Source: Acidobacteriota bacterium (lineage in GTDB: Bacteria; Acidobacteriota; Terriglobia; Acidiferrales; UBA7541). Taken from it: a stretch of DNA of 64,000 nt. This document shows positions 18,146 to 25,557 of the stretch, one piece after another. The stretch spans positions 58,796 to 122,795 of the forward strand of contig JABCYZ010000016.1 in the NCBI GenBank assembly GCA_013289955.1. The letters are read 5' to 3'. Under the pieces are notes generated by a model, which did not search any database, had not been told where the DNA came from, and saw nothing but the letters and a program-made list of their open reading frames with translations. Both the position numbers and the translations under genes were made by a program. The first letter of the stretch is position 1, and each line of letters opens with the position of its first letter.

Positions 18146-18236
18146 GTCGTGAGGATAGCGCGTAACCCGGTTTAGGTCAGCATGCGTCGCTCCTATGCCG
18201 CCGATCTGCCCCGATGATTTGCCGCCCAAACCCGCC

Positions 18237-18887
18237 CTAAGACGCCGCCGCACGCGCCCGTTGTGTTCGTCTAGAGTCTCCATTTTTAGATCTCCTCCCG
18301 CCAGACCATCCACCGAGCTCGAGAGCGACAACCATGCACGCGTCGCGCAATTCATCCGCATACCCGCGGTCGGCCATGGCGCGGGCCACGACCATTCCTC
18401 CCACGCAGAGCGCAGCCATCGCTTGGGCATGGTCGCGGCGTGGGCCGTTGTTTCCACGGGTGCTGCGCCCGAGCACGCTTACCATCGCCTTAAAGACCGT
18501 CTCAAACGCCTGCTTCGTGCTCTTGCTGCTGCGCGCCACATCCGTGGGCAGCGCCGTCATCGGGCAGGAATTCTCGACGTCCTCAAAATGTTGCCTCGAC
18601 AAATAAGCGCGGACAACTTCCGGGCCGGCATTCCCGGACGATAGATCGACTTCCACTCCTTCCCAGCAGCTCTTCCATTCCTTGTCGGTGAAAAAGCAGC
18701 CCAGAACCTCAACATAAAGATCGCTCTTGCTGGGGAAATAGGTGTAGAAGCCGCCGTGGGTGAGCCCCGCTCCGGCCATGATTTGTTTGAGCGACACGCC
18801 GTCAAATCCATACCGGTTGAAGAGCCGCCGCGCGCTCTCGACGATCTTCTTCCTGACCTCGCGACTGTGTTCCGGAGGATAAGGCAT
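18237..18887 (-). CDS. TetR/AcrR-family transcriptional regulator
   Basis: A 216-residue regulator. ATG 18887 follows AGGAGA closely; similarity starts there. The N-terminal helix-turn-helix (residues 10-55) reads SARRLFNRYGFDGVSLKQIM then GLTHGGFYTYFPSKSDL, typical of TetR. The C-terminal ligand domain has VARSSKSTKQAFETVFKAM and AMAALCVGGMVVARAMAD, like the YcdC/AcrR-type group. It is divergent from the SRPBCC gene, with a perfect palindrome between them at 18946-18971, so it probably represses that gene and itself. The inducer is unknown. Confidence 0.9.
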   Translation of the reverse strand: MPYPPEHSREVRKKIVESARRLFNRYGFDGVSLKQIMAGAGLTHGGFYTYFPSKSDLYVEVLGCFFTDKEWKSCWEGVEVDLSSGNAGPEVVRAYLSRQHFEDVENSCPMTALPTDVARSSKSTKQAFETVFKAMVSVLGRSTRGNNGPRRDHAQAMAALCVGGMVVARAMADRGYADELRDACMVVALELGGWSGGRRSKNGDSRRTQRARAAAS

Positions 18888-18945
18888 GGGTTCTCCTCGT
18901 CTCTGATACGCCGAAGTATCGCTCAAACAGCATTCTCCCCTCCAG

Positions 18946-18971
18946 CAAAATATTATCTTGAACATATTTTG
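18946..18971. promoter_or_regulatory. Perfect 8-base inverted repeat, likely TetR operator
   Basis: CAAAATAT (18946-18953) and ATATTTTG (18964-18971) flank a 10-base spacer, in the 149-base gap between divergent tetR and the SRPBCC gene. Position and symmetry suit a TetR-family operator that controls both genes. Confidence 0.55.
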
Positions 18972-19036
18972 GGGGCGTGGTTCCATGCGCTCGAGGTTCA
19001 AAGCGCATGTCACGACACAGCACCCGGAGGATAGAG

Positions 19037-19603
19037 ATGAGCAGCAGAAACTCGTTCCACGCAGAGGCAATTAGGCCGACTCGCCGCCAGATCATCACAG
19101 GGGCCGCGCTCGCCCTGGGCAGCTTCGGTTTGGCATCCACCCAAGCCTTTGCTGAGGCGGCCCAGGAGATTTCTCATGCGGAGGAGGCTATTCATCAGGA
19201 GCCCGTCTTCAAAGCGAGCCGCAAGCGCGTCTACGAAGCCCTCACCGACGCCAGGCAGTTCCAGAAAGTCACGTTGTTAAGCGCCGCTGTGCAATCCGGC
19301 ATGGCGAAAGGCAACACCCCGGCGGAGATCACCGCCGAGGCGGGCGGGGCGTTCAAACTCTTCAACGGCTTCATTGTTGGACGAAACCTCGAACTTATAC
19401 CAAACGAGCGCATCGTCCAGGCGTGGCGCGTGGCCTATTGGCCGCAAGGCGCCTGGTCGCTCGCAAAGTTCGTTTTGGTCGAACAAGGCTCCGACACCAA
19501 GCTCGTCTTCGACCACACCGGCTTCCCGAAAGGCGATGCCGGCCATCTGCTGGAAGGCTGGAACGGCAATTACTGGGAACCGCTCGCTAAATTCCTGGCA
19601 TGA
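19037..19603 (+). CDS. Tat-exported SRPBCC (AHSA1-like) domain protein
   Basis: A 188-residue protein. The start MSSRNSFHAEAIRP leads into RPTRRQIITGAALALGSFG, a twin-arginine signal. After it, ASRKRVYEALTDARQFQKVT, AGGAFKLFNGFIVGRNLELI, IVQAWRV and the final DHTGFPKGDAGHLLEGWNG and YWEPLAKFL match the AHSA1/START-like helix-grip fold, which binds a hydrophobic ligand. Export of such a fold is uncommon. GGAGGATAGAG lies just upstream. It is divergent from tetR and probably its target. Confidence 0.8.
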   Translation: MSSRNSFHAEAIRPTRRQIITGAALALGSFGLASTQAFAEAAQEISHAEEAIHQEPVFKASRKRVYEALTDARQFQKVTLLSAAVQSGMAKGNTPAEITAEAGGAFKLFNGFIVGRNLELIPNERIVQAWRVAYWPQGAWSLAKFVLVEQGSDTKLVFDHTGFPKGDAGHLLEGWNGNYWEPLAKFLA

Positions 19604-19855
19604 CCCCGGGAACACCCCCGGACCCTCTGCTGGAAACGAACTCTGTAACTTCGAATGGGAGCTTCGAAGTATTTCTTCATGAGCGCGCCGCTAGCGCCAG
19701 CGAAAAATCCCTGCTTGAAGGAATTTGTCTCAAGGTGCTCTGCGCGAACCCGGGGAAATTGCTGGGCGAGGTGATGGAACACGGCCGGCAGAGCGTCGGC
19801 TTCCAGAAGACCGTCCAACTCGGGGATATGATCCTCTCCGCTAGCGGAATGAATC

Positions 19856-21100
19856 TTAGGCCCCACGCGGCGCCTGGGCCCGCCCCTTCCATTCGCCGCC
19901 CTTGCCCATCCAATACCGCACCGCCGAGAGCCAGGTGGCATACGTATAGAACAGAGCCGCGAGAGGCAGAAACGGCGCCCAGAAGGGCGAGAGCCTGTAA
20001 AAGCGGACCGTGGGCAGAAACGACAAGGACATCAGGAGCCAAGACGCGAACCCAAGTATCCGGGCCGTCGAATCGTGCGCAAATAATAGAATTAGCGGCG
20101 CAATGTATGTCAGAGACATCCCTAGGAGCGTGCCCAGAAGGAGCAGAGCTGAGTAGCGGAGCTGTGTAAAGGCTGTCCGCGCGATCAGATCGCGGATTTC
20201 GCCGAACGTTTTGTAGGCACGCAAACTTGTGCTTTTCCGGGTGAGTCCCATCCATACTGTTCCGCCGCTGGCCTTTACCGCCTTGGCCAGCGCGCAATCA
20301 TCAATCACTTCCCCTTTTATCGCCGCCAGGCCGCCGATATGCCTGAGCGCCTCCCGTTTCAGCAGGATGCATCCTCCCGCCGCTCCCGCCGTCCGCAGCT
20401 CCTCATCGGCAATCCACTTGGGAGGATAAAGCATCAAGAAAAAGTAGAGAAACGCTGGAAGGAGCGCTCGCTCTGGCAATGTCTTCGCCTGGAGCAGCAC
20501 CATGAGCGAGGCGAGATCCAGCTTATCCCGCTCTGCGCGGACCACCAGCCGCCGCAGCGTGTCGGGGGCATGAATCACATCGGCGTCCGTAAACCAGTAA
20601 AAGGAAGGAGCATGGTCCGACGGGCTGGCTGCGGCCCTACCGGATATGTCCGAACCGGTGGCGCTTGACCCCGTCCCCTGGGAAACCACGGCCTGGGACA
20701 CGCCCTCGTTGAGCGCAGAGAGCTTTCCGGTCCAGCCTGCGGCCAGTGCCGGTGCGCTCACGATGCTCATCCGTCCGGAGCCGATTGCCCCGGAAACCTG
20801 CCGGGCGATGCCCAGAGTGTCATCTTGACTGTGGTCGTCGACGACAGTGAGCGAAAGCTCACCCGGATAATCCTGTTCCGATAGACTGGTCAGCACTTGG
20901 CCAATGGTCTCCGCCTCATTTCGGGCGGGCACTATCGCAAGTACGCTTGGCCATTGCTTCAAAATCTCTTTGGCAGGACCGTCCCCGACCAGCTTTCCGA
21001 CCCTCCAGAACCATCCTCGCCCAAAGAACAGGTGCAGCCATAGTGCCAGGGTAAGGATTCCAGTGATATTTGCGATGTCGGGATGGGTCGGGGAAGTCAT
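19856..21100 (-). CDS. hpnB: Hopanoid-associated glycosyltransferase family 2 protein
   Basis: A 414-residue membrane protein. A membrane segment at residues 8-25 precedes a GT2 catalytic domain (about 45-290) with AIVPARNEAETIGQVL, LTVVDDHSQDD, AAGWTGKLSALNEG, YWFTDADVIHAPDTL (DxD), AGAAGGCILLKREAL and GEVIDDCALAKAVK, followed by three or four C-terminal membrane segments. This order and wording match HpnB, found in hopanoid gene clusters; its sugar donor and acceptor are not well defined. No squalene-hopene cyclase gene is adjacent. The 252 bases downstream (19604-19855) hold nothing I recognise. Confidence 0.82.
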   Translation of the reverse strand: MTSPTHPDIANITGILTLALWLHLFFGRGWFWRVGKLVGDGPAKEILKQWPSVLAIVPARNEAETIGQVLTSLSEQDYPGELSLTVVDDHSQDDTLGIARQVSGAIGSGRMSIVSAPALAAGWTGKLSALNEGVSQAVVSQGTGSSATGSDISGRAAASPSDHAPSFYWFTDADVIHAPDTLRRLVVRAERDKLDLASLMVLLQAKTLPERALLPAFLYFFLMLYPPKWIADEELRTAGAAGGCILLKREALRHIGGLAAIKGEVIDDCALAKAVKASGGTVWMGLTRKSTSLRAYKTFGEIRDLIARTAFTQLRYSALLLLGTLLGMSLTYIAPLILLFAHDSTARILGFASWLLMSLSFLPTVRFYRLSPFWAPFLPLAALFYTYATWLSAVRYWMGKGGEWKGRAQAPRGA

Positions 21101-21197
21101 CGGCCGGGCGCAACCGAATCTCTCATGACTCCTGACCTCTTGTCACCTTTTCGAACCGAGAAGAGCAACCGCCTTCGGGACGTCGTTTGAACGGAGG

Positions 21198-21665
21198 TTA
21201 TGCCTTTTCGGCTGCCTCGCCGGCGGCGCGATGAATGGCTTTGCGGATGCGCTGGTAGGTGCCGCAGCGGCAGATGTTGCCGCTCATGAAGTCGTCGATG
21301 TCGGCGTCGGTGGGTTTTGGTTTTTTCTGTAGCAGGGCGACGGCGGACATGATTTGTCCAGACTGGCAGTAGCCGCACTGCGGAACATCTTCTTCGATCC
21401 ATGCTTTCTGAACGGGATGGGTGCCGTCGGCGGAGAGGCCTTCGATGCTGGTGACTTTCTTGCCGCTGACGGTGGAGATTTGGGTGATGCAGGAGCGCGT
21501 GGCTTCGCCGTTGATGTGCACGGTGCAGGCGCCGCAGAGAGCCATGCCACACCCGAATTTTGTGCCGGTCATGTTGAGAACGTCGCGCAGCACCCAGAGC
21601 AGCGGCATATCGGGGCTAACGTCCACGGTTTCGGGTTTTCCGTTCAAAGTGAAAGAGATGGCCAT
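21198..21665 (-). CDS. [2Fe-2S] subunit of a xanthine-dehydrogenase-family enzyme (IorA-like), orphan
   Basis: A 155-residue iron-sulfur subunit. ATG 21665 has GGAGGACCC directly upstream. The plant-ferredoxin-type cluster is bound by KFGCGMALCGACTVHI with a further Cys in RSC; the second cluster by QCGYCQSGQIM and GNICRCGTYQRIRKAI. This is the small subunit of isoquinoline 1-oxidoreductase or aldehyde-oxidase-like molybdenum hydroxylases, normally followed by its molybdopterin subunit. Here the next gene on the strand is hpnB, so the partner is missing locally. A decayed matching large subunit lies at 28030-28272. Confidence 0.9.
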   Translation of the reverse strand: MAISFTLNGKPETVDVSPDMPLLWVLRDVLNMTGTKFGCGMALCGACTVHINGEATRSCITQISTVSGKKVTSIEGLSADGTHPVQKAWIEEDVPQCGYCQSGQIMSAVALLQKKPKPTDADIDDFMSGNICRCGTYQRIRKAIHRAAGEAAEKA

Positions 21666-21873
21666 GGGTCCTCCTCCAGCCGGTGGATATCGTACAACAG
21701 CCACGTAATGATTGAAAATCTGCGAAATATCGCCTAACGGACGGTTAGCCGGGAGGCCAGACGTTAAACAGATTTTTCGCCCGCCCGATCACACAGGGCC
21801 CGGGGGCCGCGCTCCGGACCGGTATGCTACTCTTTTCCTTGGACTTCAATCCTCTAGTTTCGGTTCATCCAAA

Positions 21874-23487
21874 ATGAAAAAAAACCTTCTTCCGATTCAG
21901 GCAGTCGCCCGGAAGCTGGAAATTCCTGAAAAATATATAGAACAAGTTGGGCCGTATGGCGCGAAGGTGCGGTTGGAACTTCTCGCCGATCTGGCATACG
22001 CGCGGCGAGGGAAGCTGATTCTGGTGACAGCGACGACGCCGACCGTCTCGGGGGAAGGCAAAACGGTAACCGCCATCGGCCTGACGCAAGGGCTGGCGCT
22101 GATCGGAAAGAAAGCGGTGATCACCTCGCGCGAGCCCTCGCTCGGGCCGGTGTTTGGGATGAAAGGCGGCGCCACCGGCGGAGGACTCTCGCAGATCGAG
22201 CCGAGTGCGAAGATCAATCTGCATTTTCACGGGGATTTTCACGCGATTTCTTCGGCTCACAATCTGCTCGCGGCGCTGATCGACGCTCATCTTTTCCACG
22301 GCAACGATTTCAAGCTCGATCCCGAACGAATTACCTGGCCGCGCACGATGGACATGAATGATCGGGCGCTGCGCCGGATCGCGGTTTCGCTCGAAAGCAA
22401 GAAGGACGGCGGCGGTCGCAAGACCGGATTTGTCATCACGGCGGCTTCCGAGATCATGGCGATCGTCGCTCTGGCGGGGAGCCTGAAGGATCTGCGGCGG
22501 CGGCTGGATGCCATTGTGATCGGAGCCACGCGCGAAGGGAAGCCGGTCGACGCCCGGGACTTACAGGCGGCGGGCGGAATGATGGCGCTCCTGGCGGACG
22601 CGATTCTGCCGAATCTGGTGCAAACCACCGACGGCACGCCTGCGTTTGTGCACGCCGGACCGTTTGGGAATATCGCGCACGGGACCAGCAGCGTCATCTC
22701 TCAAGAAATGGCGCTGCGGCTGGCCGACTACGTCGTGAACGAAGCGGGGTTTGCGGCTGATCTTGGCGGCGAAAAGTATTTCGATATCGTGATGCAGAAA
22801 TCGGGCATCACTCCCCGGGCGGCGGTGCTTGTGACGACTGTCCAGAGCATCCGCAACCAAGGCGAAGGCGACTTGGAGCGCGGGCTGCCGAATCTGGGGA
22901 GACACCTCGACAACCTCGGAAATTTTGGAGTGCCGACGATCGCGGCGATCAACCGCTTTCCGAGCGACACGGATGCGGACCTCGGCCGGTTGAAAGCGTA
23001 CTGCGCGGAACATGGAACGCCGGCGGCTCTTTCGGAAGCCTTTACAAAAGGCGGTGCGGGAGCAAAGGAGCTTGCAGAAAGAGTGGTTGAGCTGATCGAG
23101 AAAAATCCGTCCCCGGCACTGCGGCCGGTTTATGAACTGGAAGAACCTCTGACCGAGAAAATTCAGAAGGTCGCGCGCAAAATATACGGAGCCGCCGGCG
23201 TAAGCTTCAGTGACGAGGCTCGAGCCAGGCTGCAACAGTTCACGGACTGGGGCTACGCGAAACTCCCCATTTGCATAGCAAAAACGCAGTACTCCTTCAC
23301 CGATGATCCCAAAATCCTGGGCGCGCCCACTGGATGGACTTTGCGCGTCACGGATGCGTCCCTATCCGCCGGGGCAGGATTTATCGTGGTCCTGTGCGGC
23401 AACATCATGCTGATGCCGGGTCTTCCGAAGGTCTCTCGCGCCGTATCCATCGACGTGGACGATAGGGGCGAGATCATCGGAGTGTGA
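21874..23487 (+). CDS. fhs: Formate-tetrahydrofolate ligase
   Basis: A 537-residue enzyme making 10-formyl-THF from formate, THF and ATP. It has the family P-loop TTPTVSGEGKTVTAIGLTQG, SREPSLGPVFGMKGGATGGG, INLHFHGDFHAISSAHNLL, DMNDRALRRI, FVHAGPFGNIAHG and CIAKTQYSFTDDPKILGAP. ATG 21874 begins MKKNLLPIQAVARKLEIPE, the usual start region; the frame is open 54 codons upstream without similarity. No clear Shine-Dalgarno is seen. It is divergent from the IorA-like gene. No folD or other one-carbon gene adjoins it. Confidence 0.97.
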   Translation: MKKNLLPIQAVARKLEIPEKYIEQVGPYGAKVRLELLADLAYARRGKLILVTATTPTVSGEGKTVTAIGLTQGLALIGKKAVITSREPSLGPVFGMKGGATGGGLSQIEPSAKINLHFHGDFHAISSAHNLLAALIDAHLFHGNDFKLDPERITWPRTMDMNDRALRRIAVSLESKKDGGGRKTGFVITAASEIMAIVALAGSLKDLRRRLDAIVIGATREGKPVDARDLQAAGGMMALLADAILPNLVQTTDGTPAFVHAGPFGNIAHGTSSVISQEMALRLADYVVNEAGFAADLGGEKYFDIVMQKSGITPRAAVLVTTVQSIRNQGEGDLERGLPNLGRHLDNLGNFGVPTIAAINRFPSDTDADLGRLKAYCAEHGTPAALSEAFTKGGAGAKELAERVVELIEKNPSPALRPVYELEEPLTEKIQKVARKIYGAAGVSFSDEARARLQQFTDWGYAKLPICIAKTQYSFTDDPKILGAPTGWTLRVTDASLSAGAGFIVVLCGNIMLMPGLPKVSRAVSIDVDDRGEIIGV

Positions 23488-23507
23488 ACCGGTCGCAGCC
23501 GGTCATC

Positions 23508-23542
23508 GGGGCCCCTCGCCAAGAATTTGCTTGAGGGGCCCC
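23508..23542. terminator. GC-rich hairpin between convergent genes
   Basis: GGGGCCCCTC (23508-23517) pairs perfectly with GAGGGGCCCC (23533-23542) around a 15-base loop, 20 bases after fhs and 37 bases before the end of the convergent DUF3011 gene. There is no T-tract, so it is a bidirectional stop or mRNA-end stabiliser rather than a classical intrinsic terminator. Confidence 0.5.
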
Positions 23543-23579
23543 CGCGCGGATTCGAGCATTATCCGCAAGACTTCGTCTG

Positions 23580-24173
23580 CTAGTCGATGCGGGCCGAACT
23601 GATGCGGTTATCCCAGTTCAGATTGGGATTGTTGGGCATCCGCCAATGATGCAGGTCCGGGATACTGCGGTCGGTAGTTGCTTGAGGGCCGCTGAAGTTC
23701 GGGTCTTTATAGATCGTTACGGTGGCCCGGCCCAAAATCTGGATCGAGCTAATCTCATCATCCAGCGGAACCTGGCGAATGTTCGATCCCCGCGCGTTGC
23801 AGAAATATTCTCCGGTGAAGTTCACGTTTTTGTAGAAGCAAGCACCGCTGTGCGGCCTGCCAGATGGACCGCGCGGACCGGAATTCCACCACCCAGGTCC
23901 ATCGTCGTGTCCGGATTTCACTTCGAACCGAGCGCGGCATCCTTTATCCACCCAGATGCCCTTCGAGTCGTTGCCCCAGGTTTCACCGCGAACGCAGCGG
24001 CCACTGCTGAGCTCTTCCACCAAAACGACACGGGAGCGTGGATCCGCAATGGGACAGAATTGAACGCGGCCATGACGAGACTCGCAGACTAAAGTTTGCG
24101 CCGCGGCCTTCTGAGGAACAAAGGAACACACCAAAAGCGCGAAAAATACAGAACAAAGACAAGCTCTTTTCAT
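23580..24173 (-). CDS. Secreted DUF3011 plus beta/gamma-crystallin-like protein
   Basis: A 197-residue protein with a signal peptide (MKRACLCSVFFALLVCSFVP, cleavage near AAAQT). Residues 27-85 form a DUF3011 domain: CESRHGRVQFC, VLVEELSSGRCVRGETWG, GIWVDKGCRARFEV, with paired cysteines. Residues 110-175 (ACFYKNVNFTGEYFC, ISSIQILGRATVTIYKDPNF, SGPQATTDRSIPDL) look like a beta/gamma-crystallin motif, a fold that often binds Ca2+. Its role is unknown; it is probably a surface or periplasmic structural protein. The 305 bases upstream would hold its promoter. Confidence 0.75.
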   Translation of the reverse strand: MKRACLCSVFFALLVCSFVPQKAAAQTLVCESRHGRVQFCPIADPRSRVVLVEELSSGRCVRGETWGNDSKGIWVDKGCRARFEVKSGHDDGPGWWNSGPRGPSGRPHSGACFYKNVNFTGEYFCNARGSNIRQVPLDDEISSIQILGRATVTIYKDPNFSGPQATTDRSIPDLHHWRMPNNPNLNWDNRISSARID

Positions 24174-24478
24174 TGGAATTCTCCGTCAATCTTAGACTTC
24201 AACTGCAGTGGCCCAAACATAGCACCGAGAATTGAGGTAGGGGAAGCGTTCCTCTGAGCCGGATTTCTAAAGTTCCGTGCGAGCACAAGCCGTCGAAGGC
24301 CCATGCTTGCCCGCTCTGAACCGGCTCGTGTTCAGCCTGGGGCAAACCCTGGTCTAGGAGGGACGCTAGCACGCATTGCCATCCCGGATTGTGCTATTCA
24401 GCACACTTCAGAAAGGAAGCTCGAAGAGGGACAGCCAGCGTTTGATGGACGCAATGTATCGGGTAAGGAAGAAATAAT
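24174..24478. other. Intergenic region, nothing recognised
   Basis: These 305 bases lie between the start of the DUF3011 gene and the end of the SDR gene. I find no tRNA-like fold, no conserved protein fragment on either strand and no strong hairpin. It presumably holds the promoter of the DUF3011 gene. Confidence 0.5.
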
Positions 24479-25255
24479 TTAGACCCAGCCCGCGTCGACT
24501 ACATAAGCCTGGCTCGTGATAGCACTGCTGTCGTCGGAAGCCAGGAAGAGGACAAGGCGAGCGACTTCTTCCGGCAAAATCAACTTCTTCAAGGCCTGGT
24601 TGCGGAGGATTTCGGCTTTATATTCCTCCGTGAACCACAGTTGTTTTTGGCGTTCCGTCTGGATGGCGCCGGGAAGAACGCAGTTTACGCGTATGTTATG
24701 CCGCCCGAGTTCATGAGCCAGAGTGCGCGTGAGCCCAACGATCGCGGCCTTGGTCGTGACGTATACCGGCAATCCGGTGGACGGAATGATCCAGCTGATC
24801 GAACTCATGTTGATGATGGACCCTTCCCCCGCTTTCTTCATCGCCGGAATGACGGCTTGGCTGGCGAAGTATTGGTGCCTGAGATTCACGGCAATCGCGC
24901 GATCCCAATATTCCGGAGTAACCTCATCGATGGAATGGCGAGCGTCGTTTCCCGCGTTGTTGACAAGCACGCGGAGCGTCCCGTGGCGCGCCTCAATCTC
25001 GGCAATGGCTCTACGCAGCTCGGCGATATCCGTTAAATCGCACGGCAGAAAAGCAGGGGCATGAGCGCATTTCGAGGAAAGCCGGGCCACCAATTGTTCG
25101 GCGCTCTGGTGGTCAATGTCGAGGAAAACGACTTGGGAGCCTTGGAAAGCGAAATGCTCGACTAGAGAAGCTCCAATCCCGGTGGCTCCTCCTGTGACAA
25201 GGACCAGCTGGTCCCGCAAACTCGGATAGACGGCAAAGCGCTGTTGAACATTCAT
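24479..25255 (-). CDS. Short-chain dehydrogenase/reductase (SDR)
   Basis: A 258-residue classical SDR. The start at 25255 gives MNVQQRFAVYPSLRDQLVLV; the frame is open further but similarity begins here. The NAD(P)-binding motif is TGGATGIGASLVEHF, with an acidic residue after the second strand (VVFLDIDHQSAEQL) that favours NAD. Further motifs are VLVNNAGNDARHS, the Ser in SIINMSSISWI, the YVTTK active site (Tyr-x3-Lys), RVNCVLPGAIQTERQ and a C-terminal SQAYVVDAGWV. Sugar and polyol dehydrogenases of this type are common; the substrate is not predictable. Confidence 0.92.
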   Translation of the reverse strand: MNVQQRFAVYPSLRDQLVLVTGGATGIGASLVEHFAFQGSQVVFLDIDHQSAEQLVARLSSKCAHAPAFLPCDLTDIAELRRAIAEIEARHGTLRVLVNNAGNDARHSIDEVTPEYWDRAIAVNLRHQYFASQAVIPAMKKAGEGSIINMSSISWIIPSTGLPVYVTTKAAIVGLTRTLAHELGRHNIRVNCVLPGAIQTERQKQLWFTEEYKAEILRNQALKKLILPEEVARLVLFLASDDSSAITSQAYVVDAGWV

Positions 25256-25557
25256 GGTCTCGTGGTCCGCCCGCTTGTTCCTTCTGCCAGCCAAACCGGG
25301 TTTCTGGCCAGTCTCCTGGAGGGAGAGTCTACAACACGTGTGCGGCTGCAAAAGGGGATTTGACGGCGGAGGACGGCGACCTGTCCGGTTGCGGAACGGG
25401 GTATCCCGCAGGCGGACATCCGGCATGCGGGCCATTTCTAACGATCGCGGCAAGCCAAGTGAGATCAGCGAACTAGAAAGAGAGGCAGCTGGAACGGCGC
25501 ATGCTCCAGAAAGGCCACGGCTGGTTTTGCGTTTTTTCTGAACAGATAGGAGGCGCT
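25256..25557. other. Divergent intergenic region between SDR and ADOP permease
   Basis: About 300 bases between two divergent genes, so promoters for both must lie here. I find no convincing -35/-10 pair and no protein fragment. The open frame extends 19 codons upstream of the permease start but does not look coding. Confidence 0.45.

Noticed and set aside
19604..19855. Possible small gene or hopanoid gene remnant downstream of hpnB
   Set aside because: Both strands are open in places but no motif of a known family is present.
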